From: Robertmurraya andreesenii
GTDB taxonomy: Bacteria > Bacillota > Bacilli > Bacillales > Cytobacillaceae
Direction of reading: 5' to 3'
NCBI RefSeq assembly: GCF_030813005.1
Contig: NZ_JAUSTU010000003.1
Location: forward strand, 62,001 to 126,000
Length of the DNA stretch: 64,000 nucleotides
In this document: piece after piece, positions 8,318 through 16,165 of the stretch
How the letters are laid out: every line of letters starts with the position of its first letter
Numbering within the stretch: the stretch's first letter is position 1
Program-made: the position numbers and the translations under genes
Notes under the pieces: generated by a model
What the model was told of the DNA's origin: nothing
Database searches by the model: none
Seen by the model: the letters and a program-made list of their open reading frames with translations, nothing else

Positions 8318-9136
8318 TTACGCATGCATGATATATTCATTAGCGAGCGGTAGTTCGATATAAAAGGTCGTGCCTTCTCCGAGGCGGCTGCGGATTTGAA
8401 TATCGCCACCAAAGTCATGAATGATATTTTTGCAAATGATAAGACCGAGTCCCGTACCTGTTGTTTTCGTTGTGAAAAATGGAGTGAACAGGGATGCTAT
8501 AGTCTCCTGCGGTATTCCACAGCCATTGTCATGGATACTAATCACCGAGTGAGCTCCCCTAATTTCAGTGCGCATGCATATTCTTCCTTGGATGCGTTCG
8601 GAGGCACGAATCGCTTCAAAGGCATTTTTCATCATATTAACTAAGACGGCCTTAAGTTGATACTCATCAATAAGAATGCTTGGATTATCTGACGAAGGCA
8701 CCGTTTTGATCGAAATCCCTTGTAAGCTTGCCTCTCCTTCGTAAAGAAGGGCCATCTCCTCAATGAGCTTATTAACAGAAACAATTCTTGTTTCCTTTTT
8801 TTGAGGCTTTGCTGCATTAAGAAATTGAAAAAGAATCTTATTGGCTCGTTCGATCTCATCAAGAGAGATATCTGCATATTCTTCTTTTTGTATGTCAATT
8901 AAATAGGGCCTGACTAGCTGAATAAATCCCTTTATCGTTGTGAGAGGATTACGAATTTCATGAGCAATTCCGGCAGCTAATTTTCCTACACTCTCCAGAT
9001 AACTAGATTGTAATGCAAGTTGATCATATTCCTTTTGCAGCTTTGCATATTCTTCACGGCTTTCCTTTAATTTCTGTTTGTACAAATTGAGTCTTCTTCT
9101 CATTCGATTTAATTGTTCAAATTGGTTCGTTGTCAT
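8318..9136 (-). CDS. Cytoplasmic sensor histidine kinase (sporulation-kinase/NtrB-like), no sensor domain
   Basis: The 272-residue protein begins with a charged coiled coil (1-50), then a HisKA dimerisation domain with the phospho-accepting histidine at 59 in AHEIRNPLTTIKGF, then a HATPase domain with N box (NMMKNAFEAI), G1 (DNGCGIP), F box (FTPFFTTK) and G2 (GTGLGL). No PAS, membrane or other sensor domain is present, and no response regulator gene is adjacent. This resembles the catalytic half of Kin-type sporulation kinases that feed the Spo0F phosphorelay, but the link to sporulation is inference. AAGGATGG precedes the ATG. Confidence 0.88.
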   Translation of the reverse strand: MTTNQFEQLNRMRRRLNLYKQKLKESREEYAKLQKEYDQLALQSSYLESVGKLAAGIAHEIRNPLTTIKGFIQLVRPYLIDIQKEEYADISLDEIERANKILFQFLNAAKPQKKETRIVSVNKLIEEMALLYEGEASLQGISIKTVPSSDNPSILIDEYQLKAVLVNMMKNAFEAIRASERIQGRICMRTEIRGAHSVISIHDNGCGIPQETIASLFTPFFTTKTTGTGLGLIICKNIIHDFGGDIQIRSRLGEGTTFYIELPLANEYIMHA

Positions 9137-9353
9137 TTTTCATCCATCCTTCATCAAAACGATCATTGATTAGTATCATGTTTATGGCGAAAAATATCAG
9201 AATATGCATAAGTTTGCAAAGTTAGGTCTGTTTTCATATAGTGAATTTTTCCTATTTTCAGATTCCTATACATTTAGTATACAAAAAGACCTAAATTTTA
9301 TCAATAAAGAACAAAAATATCTTTTTTTCGAACGAACTAAACAATATGAACAT

Positions 9354-9384
9354 AAGAAAAACTAGGCAGTCGATCTGCCTAGTT
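9354..9384 (-). terminator. Terminator after plsY
   Basis: Perfect 10-bp stem AACTAGGCAG / CTGCCTAGTT with a 5-nt loop, then TTTTCTTATG on the minus strand. Confidence 0.8.
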
Positions 9385-9386
9385 GT

Positions 9387-9968
9387 TTAAATCCATTTTA
9401 CTTTTGGTTCAGTTTTATTCTTTATGCGCCCGATATTCGCTCGATGGCGGTAAATAACAAAGGTTGCTAAAATTGTGACAACGATAATGAGAGGGAGATC
9501 CCTTGTAATTAAAGAATAAATGAATGCCGCTACTGCAGCTACCATCGAAGAAAGGGAAACGTACTTTGAAAGATACAAGCAAACCATAAATACCCCAACC
9601 AAGACGAAAAATAGAACGGGGTTGTAGCATAATAGAACTCCACCAGAGGTAGCGACCGCTTTGCCACCTTTAAATGAGGCAAAGATCGGAAACATATGTC
9701 CAATAACAGCTGCCACACCTGCAATCAATGGGTGTAATTCAGGATAAAATAATAGAGGGAGAGCTGTTGCTAGTGTTCCTTTCAAAATATCCGCTAAGGT
9801 AACAACGAGACCTGCTTTTACTCCTAATATCCGAAAGGTATTTGTAGCTCCTAGATTTCCGCTGCCATGTTCGCGTATATCAATCCCTCGAGTCAGTTTT
9901 CCCGCAATGAGACCTGAGGGGATTGAGCCCAATAGATAAGATAAAATAAGGATAGTAGTAACAATCAT
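9387..9968 (-). CDS. plsY: Acyl-phosphate:glycerol-3-phosphate acyltransferase PlsY
   Basis: PlsY transfers the acyl group from acyl-phosphate to glycerol 3-phosphate, the first committed step of membrane phospholipid synthesis, at the inner face of the membrane. The 193-residue product has about five membrane helices and the three PlsY loops: GSIPSGLIAGK, HGSGNLGATNTFRILG, and the glycine-rich FKGGKAVATSGG; RHRANIGRI follows near the C-terminus. I start at ATG 9968, with AAAGGAGT 7 nt upstream; this gives exactly the usual length, whereas the longer frame from 10055 adds a hydrophilic stretch that the family lacks. Synteny with parE-parC matches B. subtilis, though here it is separated and reads the other way from the intervening genes. 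Confidence 0.95.
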   Translation of the reverse strand: MIVTTILILSYLLGSIPSGLIAGKLTRGIDIREHGSGNLGATNTFRILGVKAGLVVTLADILKGTLATALPLLFYPELHPLIAGVAAVIGHMFPIFASFKGGKAVATSGGVLLCYNPVLFFVLVGVFMVCLYLSKYVSLSSMVAAVAAFIYSLITRDLPLIIVVTILATFVIYRHRANIGRIKNKTEPKVKWI

Positions 9969-10226
9969 GCATTTTACTCCTTTACTAGAAGGACTGGTTC
10001 CATTTTTATAGTGTTTATATTGTAACATGGTTGATTCGTAAAACTCCATATTCAAAAGGAAATCGAGCGAAAAAAATCCTACACCCCCATTTTATACCAA
10101 AAAGACAAAATGAAACCTTCTGGATGAAATTGTCGTTTAGTTATATGGGGAAGGCTATAAATTTCGAAATTTTCCTTTTCAAGGATAGATTCATTCGTTA
10201 CGATTAAGAGAGAGAGGAGAAGTGAA

Positions 10227-11942
10227 ATGGCTCGAGTTGAATACCATAAAAAGAAAACTTTCAAAAAAGGGTGGATCTTCGGCGGCCTGTTCATCGCCCT
10301 TTGTTTGGTTATATCTAGTATTCTATTATTTTTATACCCATTTGCATCGAAGGAGAAGGTACCGTATTTTTCAGGAAGCAACCCGATTCTCTTTGAAGGG
10401 AAACAGGTCGGGAATGCTCTTATAGATGGGGAAAGCGTCTATGTTCCACTAAGCTTCATGCAGGAAAAGATTGATGATGGAATCATTTATGATGAAAAGT
10501 CCCATTCCATTATTATTACGACTGCAGATAAAGTTGTACAAATACCCACGGAATCCTTAACCTATTATGTCAACGAAAAACCCGTCAAGCTTCATTTCTC
10601 ACCGATAAAGGATGAAGCAGGAGAGCTATATTTGGCATTGGAACCTATTCTAGCCTATTACCCGATTCAATATTCTATTCTTAAGGATACGAATGCCATT
10701 TGGATCCAAAAGGATGGCGAGGGGCTCACCTATGGAACCATCAAAGGAAAGGATGTCAATGAGGAGAAGCTCCGTTTAAGGACAGATGCCACCCTTCAAT
10801 CCTCCTACACCGTTCAATTAAATGAGAGCGATCAGGTGTATATCGAGGGTGAAAAGGAAGATTACTATTTTGTTCGAAACAAAGCTGGAGTGGCAGGTTA
10901 TATCCATCAAAACCTCGTCAAACAAGGGAAAAAGGAAGAAATCATGGTGAAAAGAGAACAAAAGCAAGCATCCCTTCCGAAAATTGATGGCCCGATTCAG
11001 CTAACCTGGGAAGCCGTTTATACAAAAAATCCGAGTACGGACAAGATCCCACATATGCCAGGAGTGAATGTTGTTTCACCAACCTGGTTTGAATTAGCAA
11101 ATGAAAGCGGGGATATTAAGAACCTAGGTTCATTATCCTATGTCAATTGGGCTAAGGGGAAGGGCTATCAGGTTTGGGGACTATTTTCCAATGCCTTTGA
11201 TCCCGATTTAACGTACAAAGCATTTAAGGATTTTGAGACAAGGCAAAAGATGATCCGTGAACTTCTTCATTATAGTCAAATGTATCATTTGGACGGGATT
11301 AATGTAGACATTGAAAATGTCAATCCAGAACACGGCCCACTAGTCACACAGTTTATTCGTGAGGCCACACCTTATTTTCATGAGGCAGGACTTGTTGTCT
11401 CCATGGATATCACTTTTATCGCAGGCGGTAATTACTCTGCCTTCTACGAAAGAGAGAAGCTTGCAAAAATTGTCGATTATTTAGCTGTAATGGCCTATGA
11501 TGAGCATTGGGGGTCCTCACCTAAAGCAGGCAGTGTGGCTAGCCTTCCATGGGTGGAGAACAATCTTCAAAAGCTATTAGAGCTGGTACCGAATGAAAAG
11601 CTCATTCTTGGAGTTCCGTTATACACAAGGCTTTGGGAGGTCAAGGATAGTGGGGAAGTTTCATCCAAGGCGTTGTCCATGGCAGAGGTGAAGGAGTGGC
11701 TCGAAACTCATCAGCTAACGCCGGTCTATGACGAGGCGAGCGGACAAAATTATGCTGAGCTCTATGTCGCTGAGGAGCAAGCGACCTACAAAATTTGGCT
11801 CGAAGATGAACTATCTTTAAAAAAGAGAGTGGAGATCGCATCAAAATACGAGCTTGCTGGGGTCGGCAGCTGGTCCAGATATTTCGCTGATGAAACAGCT
11901 TGGGTCGCTTTGAATATGAAGAGTCAAGTAACACAAAAATAG
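10227..11942 (+). CDS. Membrane-anchored GH18 glycosyl hydrolase with stalk and SH3 domains
   Basis: The 571-residue protein has one membrane anchor (about 16-38), then a stalk region resembling a copper-amine-oxidase N-terminal-like domain (about 50-150), an SH3-like domain (about 165-235, containing LRLRTDATLQSSYTVQL) and a C-terminal GH18 barrel (about 250-565). The catalytic motif is DGINVDIE with the acid/base glutamate at residue 363. GH18 proteins of this build in bacilli (YaaH/SleL/YdhD relatives) cleave N-acetylglucosamine bonds in peptidoglycan or spore cortex; an extracellular envelope role is likely. GAGAGGAG precedes the ATG. Monocistronic, with its own terminator. Confidence 0.86.
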   Translation: MARVEYHKKKTFKKGWIFGGLFIALCLVISSILLFLYPFASKEKVPYFSGSNPILFEGKQVGNALIDGESVYVPLSFMQEKIDDGIIYDEKSHSIIITTADKVVQIPTESLTYYVNEKPVKLHFSPIKDEAGELYLALEPILAYYPIQYSILKDTNAIWIQKDGEGLTYGTIKGKDVNEEKLRLRTDATLQSSYTVQLNESDQVYIEGEKEDYYFVRNKAGVAGYIHQNLVKQGKKEEIMVKREQKQASLPKIDGPIQLTWEAVYTKNPSTDKIPHMPGVNVVSPTWFELANESGDIKNLGSLSYVNWAKGKGYQVWGLFSNAFDPDLTYKAFKDFETRQKMIRELLHYSQMYHLDGINVDIENVNPEHGPLVTQFIREATPYFHEAGLVVSMDITFIAGGNYSAFYEREKLAKIVDYLAVMAYDEHWGSSPKAGSVASLPWVENNLQKLLELVPNEKLILGVPLYTRLWEVKDSGEVSSKALSMAEVKEWLETHQLTPVYDEASGQNYAELYVAEEQATYKIWLEDELSLKKRVEIASKYELAGVGSWSRYFADETAWVALNMKSQVTQK

Positions 11943-11946
11943 TTTC

Positions 11947-11982
11947 AAAGGGCTGGGAGCTTATCCTAGCTCTTTGTATTTG
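11947..11982 (+). terminator. Terminator after the GH18 gene
   Basis: Twelve-bp stem AAAGGGCTGGGA / TCCTAGCTCTTT (two G-T pairs) with a 5-nt loop, tail TGTATTTGG. Confidence 0.7.
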
Positions 11983-12044
11983 GAATTTTATTTAAATGTC
12001 CTGTATGATGGAAGGTACATTTTTTAAGTGAATGGAAGATGCAT

Positions 12045-13334
12045 ATGAAGACAACGATATCAGGCTTTCAGTGGATGGCATTTATGATTGCAGGGTCCAT
12101 TGTTGCCCCCATTGCCATTGCCGACCTATTTGGTCTATCACCAGTTGAAACAACTGGTCTTGTTCAAAGAACGATGTTTGTACTCGGTCTTTCAAGCCTC
12201 TTACAGGGGTTGGTTGGACATCGCTTACCCATTAACGAAGGGCCAGCTGGATTATGGTGGGGGGTTTTTGCAATCTATGCGGGCCTTAGCACAACGCTTT
12301 TTTCCTCCAACATGGAAACACTAAGAGGATTGGAAGGAGCGATGATTGTAAGCGGGGTCGCATTCATTCTATTAAGCCTCTTCAAGCTGATCCAAAAGGT
12401 AGCAACCCTTTTTACCCCAGTAGTATTGGGTGTCTATTTGCTATTACTTGTCTTACAGCTGAGCGGCTCGTTCATTAACGGCATGCTTGGTGTTGGTTAT
12501 AGACAGAATGGTGTAGACTTACCAATCGGACTGTTTTCTTTAATTCTCATTTTATTTACGTTTTATCTATCGAGACATCGAATTACTTGGGTAAGTCAAT
12601 ATTCCATCTTGATTAGTTTGGCAGCTGGATGGCTTATTTTTTCATTACTCGGGTTTTCAAAACCAATTGAATTTCAAACGGATAAGCTGATTCATTTGCC
12701 TACGTTTTTTGAATTTGGTCGTCCGATCTTTGATTCCGGGATGATCACAACGGCGATATTCGTGACGATGCTTTTGTTAACAAACATGATCGCCAGTATT
12801 CAAGTGGTGGACGATATTGTTTCCAAGAGCGAAAAGCAGGAAGGAAGAAAAGTCAGCTACTCAAGAGCAGGCTTCGTTTCGGGGATAAATCAGCTGCTCG
12901 GCGGTAGTTTCTCAGCGATTGGCCCAGTACCAATATCTGGGGCAGCTGGATTTATTGCAACCACCAACTTGACATCCATCTTGCCCTTTTTACTTGGTTC
13001 GATATTTATCCTGATCTCCAGTCTATCGCCACAGATAATGACCATTTTTGCGGCATTGCCAACACCGGTTGGCTATGCTGTAACCTTCGTAGTATTTGCA
13101 AATATGATTCGCCTGTCATTTTTTCAATTTGATCAGGAAAAGGATACGGATCGTATTCGCCTAGTGATTGGGATTTCATTAATGATCGGTGTAGGGGCGA
13201 TGTTTGTTCCATCTGCCGCTTACAAGGATGTTCCACCGATTTTGACATCCCTGCTGAATAATGGACTTGTTCTTGGATCATTGACCGCCATTATTGTCGA
13301 TCAATTAACCAGAAAAAACCGCAAATCCAAATAA
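12045..13334 (+). CDS. NCS2-family purine/pyrimidine permease (YwdJ-like)
   Basis: The 429-residue product has about 12 to 14 hydrophobic segments and the features of the nucleobase:cation symporter 2 family, including the GPAGLWWG segment in the first half and the SAIGPVPISGAAGF segment in the second. It would import a nucleobase such as uracil or xanthine across the cytoplasmic membrane; the exact substrate cannot be told. ATG 12045 is preferred over ATG 12039 because TGGAAG at 12033-12038 is then 6 nt upstream. No purine riboswitch is visible in the short leader. Confidence 0.85.
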   Translation: MKTTISGFQWMAFMIAGSIVAPIAIADLFGLSPVETTGLVQRTMFVLGLSSLLQGLVGHRLPINEGPAGLWWGVFAIYAGLSTTLFSSNMETLRGLEGAMIVSGVAFILLSLFKLIQKVATLFTPVVLGVYLLLLVLQLSGSFINGMLGVGYRQNGVDLPIGLFSLILILFTFYLSRHRITWVSQYSILISLAAGWLIFSLLGFSKPIEFQTDKLIHLPTFFEFGRPIFDSGMITTAIFVTMLLLTNMIASIQVVDDIVSKSEKQEGRKVSYSRAGFVSGINQLLGGSFSAIGPVPISGAAGFIATTNLTSILPFLLGSIFILISSLSPQIMTIFAALPTPVGYAVTFVVFANMIRLSFFQFDQEKDTDRIRLVIGISLMIGVGAMFVPSAAYKDVPPILTSLLNNGLVLGSLTAIIVDQLTRKNRKSK

Positions 13335-13406
13335 TGCTAGAAGTTTCAATCTATTAAAAGTAAAATAAAGATTAACTGACAGTTCAATGATTGGAGGAAA
13401 TTAAAG

Positions 13407-13820
13407 ATGACAATCGAAAATCCAAGTCGTGAGGAAATCGGAAAATTGTTGAAAAAGGCAAAGAGAATTGCAGTCGTTGGTTTAAGTGGAAATCCTGAAA
13501 GAACCTCCTACATGGTCTCGAAAGCGATGCAGGATGCAGGATATGATATTATCCCTGTTAACCCTACGGTTGATGAAGTCTTGGGAGTCAAGGCTGTAAA
13601 GAGCCTGAAGGAAATCGAAGGCCATATCGATATTGTCAATGTGTTTCGTCGCCCTGAGCATTTAATGGATGTGGCGAAAGAGTTTGATGAAATTGATGCT
13701 GACATCTTCTGGGCTCAGCTTGGGATTGAAAATGAAGAAGCGTACCAATTTTTGAAGGAAAAAGGCTACACAGTCATCATGGATCGCTGTATTAAAGTCG
13801 AGCATGCATTGACCAAATAG
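13407..13820 (+). CDS. yneT: CoA-binding protein YneT (YccU family)
   Basis: A 137-residue single-domain Rossmann protein of the CoA-binding (YccU-like) family: IAVVGLSGNPERTSYMVSKA is the nucleotide-binding start, followed by DIIPVNPTV, DIVNVFRRPEH, IFWAQLGIENEEA and the C-terminal IMDRCIKVEH. The family is related to the CoA-binding domain of succinyl-CoA synthetase; the biological role is not known. TTGGAGG precedes the ATG. It lies directly upstream of parE as in B. subtilis. Confidence 0.9.
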   Translation: MTIENPSREEIGKLLKKAKRIAVVGLSGNPERTSYMVSKAMQDAGYDIIPVNPTVDEVLGVKAVKSLKEIEGHIDIVNVFRRPEHLMDVAKEFDEIDADIFWAQLGIENEEAYQFLKEKGYTVIMDRCIKVEHALTK

Positions 13821-13851
13821 AAACTGTCGAGAGCGCTCGACAGTTTTTTTC
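13821..13851 (+). terminator. Terminator after yneT
   Basis: Perfect 11-bp stem AAACTGTCGAG / CTCGACAGTTT with a 4-nt loop and a T run; it starts directly after the stop. Confidence 0.9.
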
Positions 13852-14072
13852 CTGTTTTTCTATGACATGATTAGATTTTCGTAATGGTCCAAGTATCGAT
13901 CTTTCCTTTAAGGATAAAGTTAATTTCGCTCACATGGAGTTGCCAAATCGAGATATTTATATAAAATAGGCAATAGGCTTTTCTTTTCATTCATTTTCCT
14001 TAAGGGTGATCTATCACATAGTCTAGAAAAATGTTTTATAAAGATTGCTTTTAATATGTTAAAATAGAACAT

Positions 14073-14086
14073 AGAACACTTGTTCT
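14073..14086. promoter_or_regulatory. LexA (DinR)-type operator upstream of parE
   Basis: The 14-mer reads AGAACACTTGTTCT, core GAAC-N4-GTTC. On the minus strand AGAACAAGTGTTCT matches 12 of 14 positions of the B. subtilis consensus CGAACRNRYGTTYC. It lies 100 nt before the parE start, within the 335-bp gap after yneT that must carry the parEC promoter. The rest of that gap shows no other clear element. Confidence 0.62.
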
Positions 14087-14185
14087 AATCGTAAAAATGC
14101 TGGAATTGAAAGGATTTTCGGATCTTTTCTAGAATAGATTTACATGTGACAGCAGTTGTTTGTAGCAAATGAAAGGGGTAATTTC

Positions 14186-16165
14186 GTGGCAAGAAGTCAG
14201 AATAACTATGAATACAATGATGATGCCATCCAGGTGTTAGAAGGGCTTGAAGCCGTTCGCAAGCGTCCTGGAATGTATATCGGAAGCACGGATACTAGAG
14301 GGCTTCATCATTTAGTATATGAAATTGTCGATAACTCGGTTGATGAAGCATTGGCTGGGTTTGGAGACCAAATTACTGTCAAAATACATAAGGATAATTC
14401 CATTAGCGTTCAGGATAAAGGCCGCGGTATGCCAACGGGCATGCATAAGCTTGGAAAACCAACGACTGAAGTCATTCTAACGGTTCTTCATGCTGGTGGT
14501 AAGTTTGGACAGGGAGGCTACAAGACAAGTGGTGGGCTACATGGTGTTGGGGCCTCTGTCGTTAATGCCCTATCCGAATGGCTCGTTGTCAAAATTAAGC
14601 GAGATGGATTTGTATATGAACAGCGCTTTGAAAACGGCGGAATTCCAGTGACCACGTTAGAAAAGGTTGGAAAGACCCATCAAACGGGAACAACCATTCA
14701 CTTTAAGCCTGACCGTACGATTTTTTCAACAATTACTTATAATTATGAAACCTTATGCGAGCGTCTTCGTGAATCTGCCTTTCTCTTAAAGGGATTAAAA
14801 ATTGAAATTATTGATGAGAGAAATGAAGCGAAAGATGTGTTTTATTATGAAAATGGCATTGAAGCGTTTGTCGAGTACTTGAATGAAGAGAAAGACGTCT
14901 TGCATCCAGTTGTGAGCTTTGAAGGAGAAAATAGTGGCATAGAGGTCGATTTTGCCTTCCAATTTAATGACGGCTACTCAGAAAATGTGCTTTCCTTTGT
15001 TAATAATGTACGTACGAAGGATGGAGGAACCCATGAAGTCGGTGCGAAAACCGCAATGACCCGTGCCTTTAATGAATATGCACGAAAGGTTCATCTCCTC
15101 AAAGAAAAGGATAAGAATCTTGATGGTGCTGATATTCGTGAAGGACTTTCGGCAATCGTGTCCGTTCGTGTACCCGAGGACCTTCTTCAGTTTGAAGGGC
15201 AAACAAAGGGAAAGCTTGGTACGAGTGATGCACGCTCAGCTGTCGATTCGGTGGTGTCTGAGCATCTGTCCTATTTTTTAGAGGAAAATCCCGACATCAG
15301 TACTCTTTTAATTAAGAAATCGATCAAGGCTTATCAGGCTCGAGAGGCAGCAAGAAAAGCACGGGAGGAAGCAAGAAGTGGCAAAAAGAGGAGAAAAGGG
15401 GAAACCCTTTTATCTGGAAAATTAACACCAGCCCAGTCACGGAATCCTCAGCGTAATGAATTATATCTTGTCGAGGGGGACTCTGCCGGCGGATCTGCAA
15501 AGCAAGGGCGAGACCGCAGATTCCAAGCTGTACTGCCACTTCGCGGTAAAGTTATTAATACAGAGAAGGCAAAGCTTGAAGATATTTTCAAAAACGAAGA
15601 AATCAATACGATCATTCACACAATTGGTGCTGGAGTGGGTAATGATTTTACGGTAGAGGATTGTAATTACGATAAAGTAGTTATTATGACCGATGCTGAT
15701 ACGGACGGTGCTCATATTCAAGTGCTCCTGCTCACCTTTTTCTACCGTTATATGAAGCCGCTAATTGAAGCAGGCAAGGTCTTTATCGCCCTCCCACCCT
15801 TATATAAAGTGAGTAAGGGAACAGGGAAAAAGGAAGTCATCGAGTATGCGTGGAGCGATGAGGATCTTCAAGCTGCGATTAAAAAGGTAGGAAAGGGCTA
15901 TATGATTCAGCGCTATAAAGGACTCGGTGAAATGAATGCGGACCAGCTTTGGGATACGACGATGAATCCTGAAACAAGGACATTAATTCGCGTTCGCATT
16001 GATGACGCTGCGAGAGCAGAAAGACGGGTGACGACCTTGATGGGCGATAAGGTTGAGCCGCGCCGAAAATGGATTGAATCAAATGTTGCCTTTGGTTTGG
16101 AAGAGGACGGAAGTATTTTGGAAAATGAAAACATATTTATCGAAGAGGGGGTTACTGAAGCATGA
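14186..16165 (+). CDS. parE: DNA topoisomerase IV subunit B (ParE/GrlB)
   Basis: ParE is the ATPase subunit of topoisomerase IV, which decatenates daughter chromosomes. The 659-residue protein has the GHKL ATPase start (LEAVRKRPGMYIGS, with EIVDNSVDEALAG), the GYKTSGGLHGVGASVVNALS ATP lid, and the TOPRIM metal-binding motif EGDSAGGSAKQGR followed by LPLRGKVIN. I start at GTG 14186, with AAAGGGG 7 nt before it; the longer frame from 14156 adds ten residues without support. The ATGA overlap with parC shows translational coupling. The LexA-type site upstream suggests induction by DNA damage. Confidence 0.97.
   Translation: MARSQNNYEYNDDAIQVLEGLEAVRKRPGMYIGSTDTRGLHHLVYEIVDNSVDEALAGFGDQITVKIHKDNSISVQDKGRGMPTGMHKLGKPTTEVILTVLHAGGKFGQGGYKTSGGLHGVGASVVNALSEWLVVKIKRDGFVYEQRFENGGIPVTTLEKVGKTHQTGTTIHFKPDRTIFSTITYNYETLCERLRESAFLLKGLKIEIIDERNEAKDVFYYENGIEAFVEYLNEEKDVLHPVVSFEGENSGIEVDFAFQFNDGYSENVLSFVNNVRTKDGGTHEVGAKTAMTRAFNEYARKVHLLKEKDKNLDGADIREGLSAIVSVRVPEDLLQFEGQTKGKLGTSDARSAVDSVVSEHLSYFLEENPDISTLLIKKSIKAYQAREAARKAREEARSGKKRRKGETLLSGKLTPAQSRNPQRNELYLVEGDSAGGSAKQGRDRRFQAVLPLRGKVINTEKAKLEDIFKNEEINTIIHTIGAGVGNDFTVEDCNYDKVVIMTDADTDGAHIQVLLLTFFYRYMKPLIEAGKVFIALPPLYKVSKGTGKKEVIEYAWSDEDLQAAIKKVGKGYMIQRYKGLGEMNADQLWDTTMNPETRTLIRVRIDDAARAERRVTTLMGDKVEPRRKWIESNVAFGLEEDGSILENENIFIEEGVTEA

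Noticed and set aside
13851..14185. Riboswitch or attenuator before parE
   Set aside because: No known riboswitch motif or terminator-antiterminator pair is seen; only the LexA-type site stands out.
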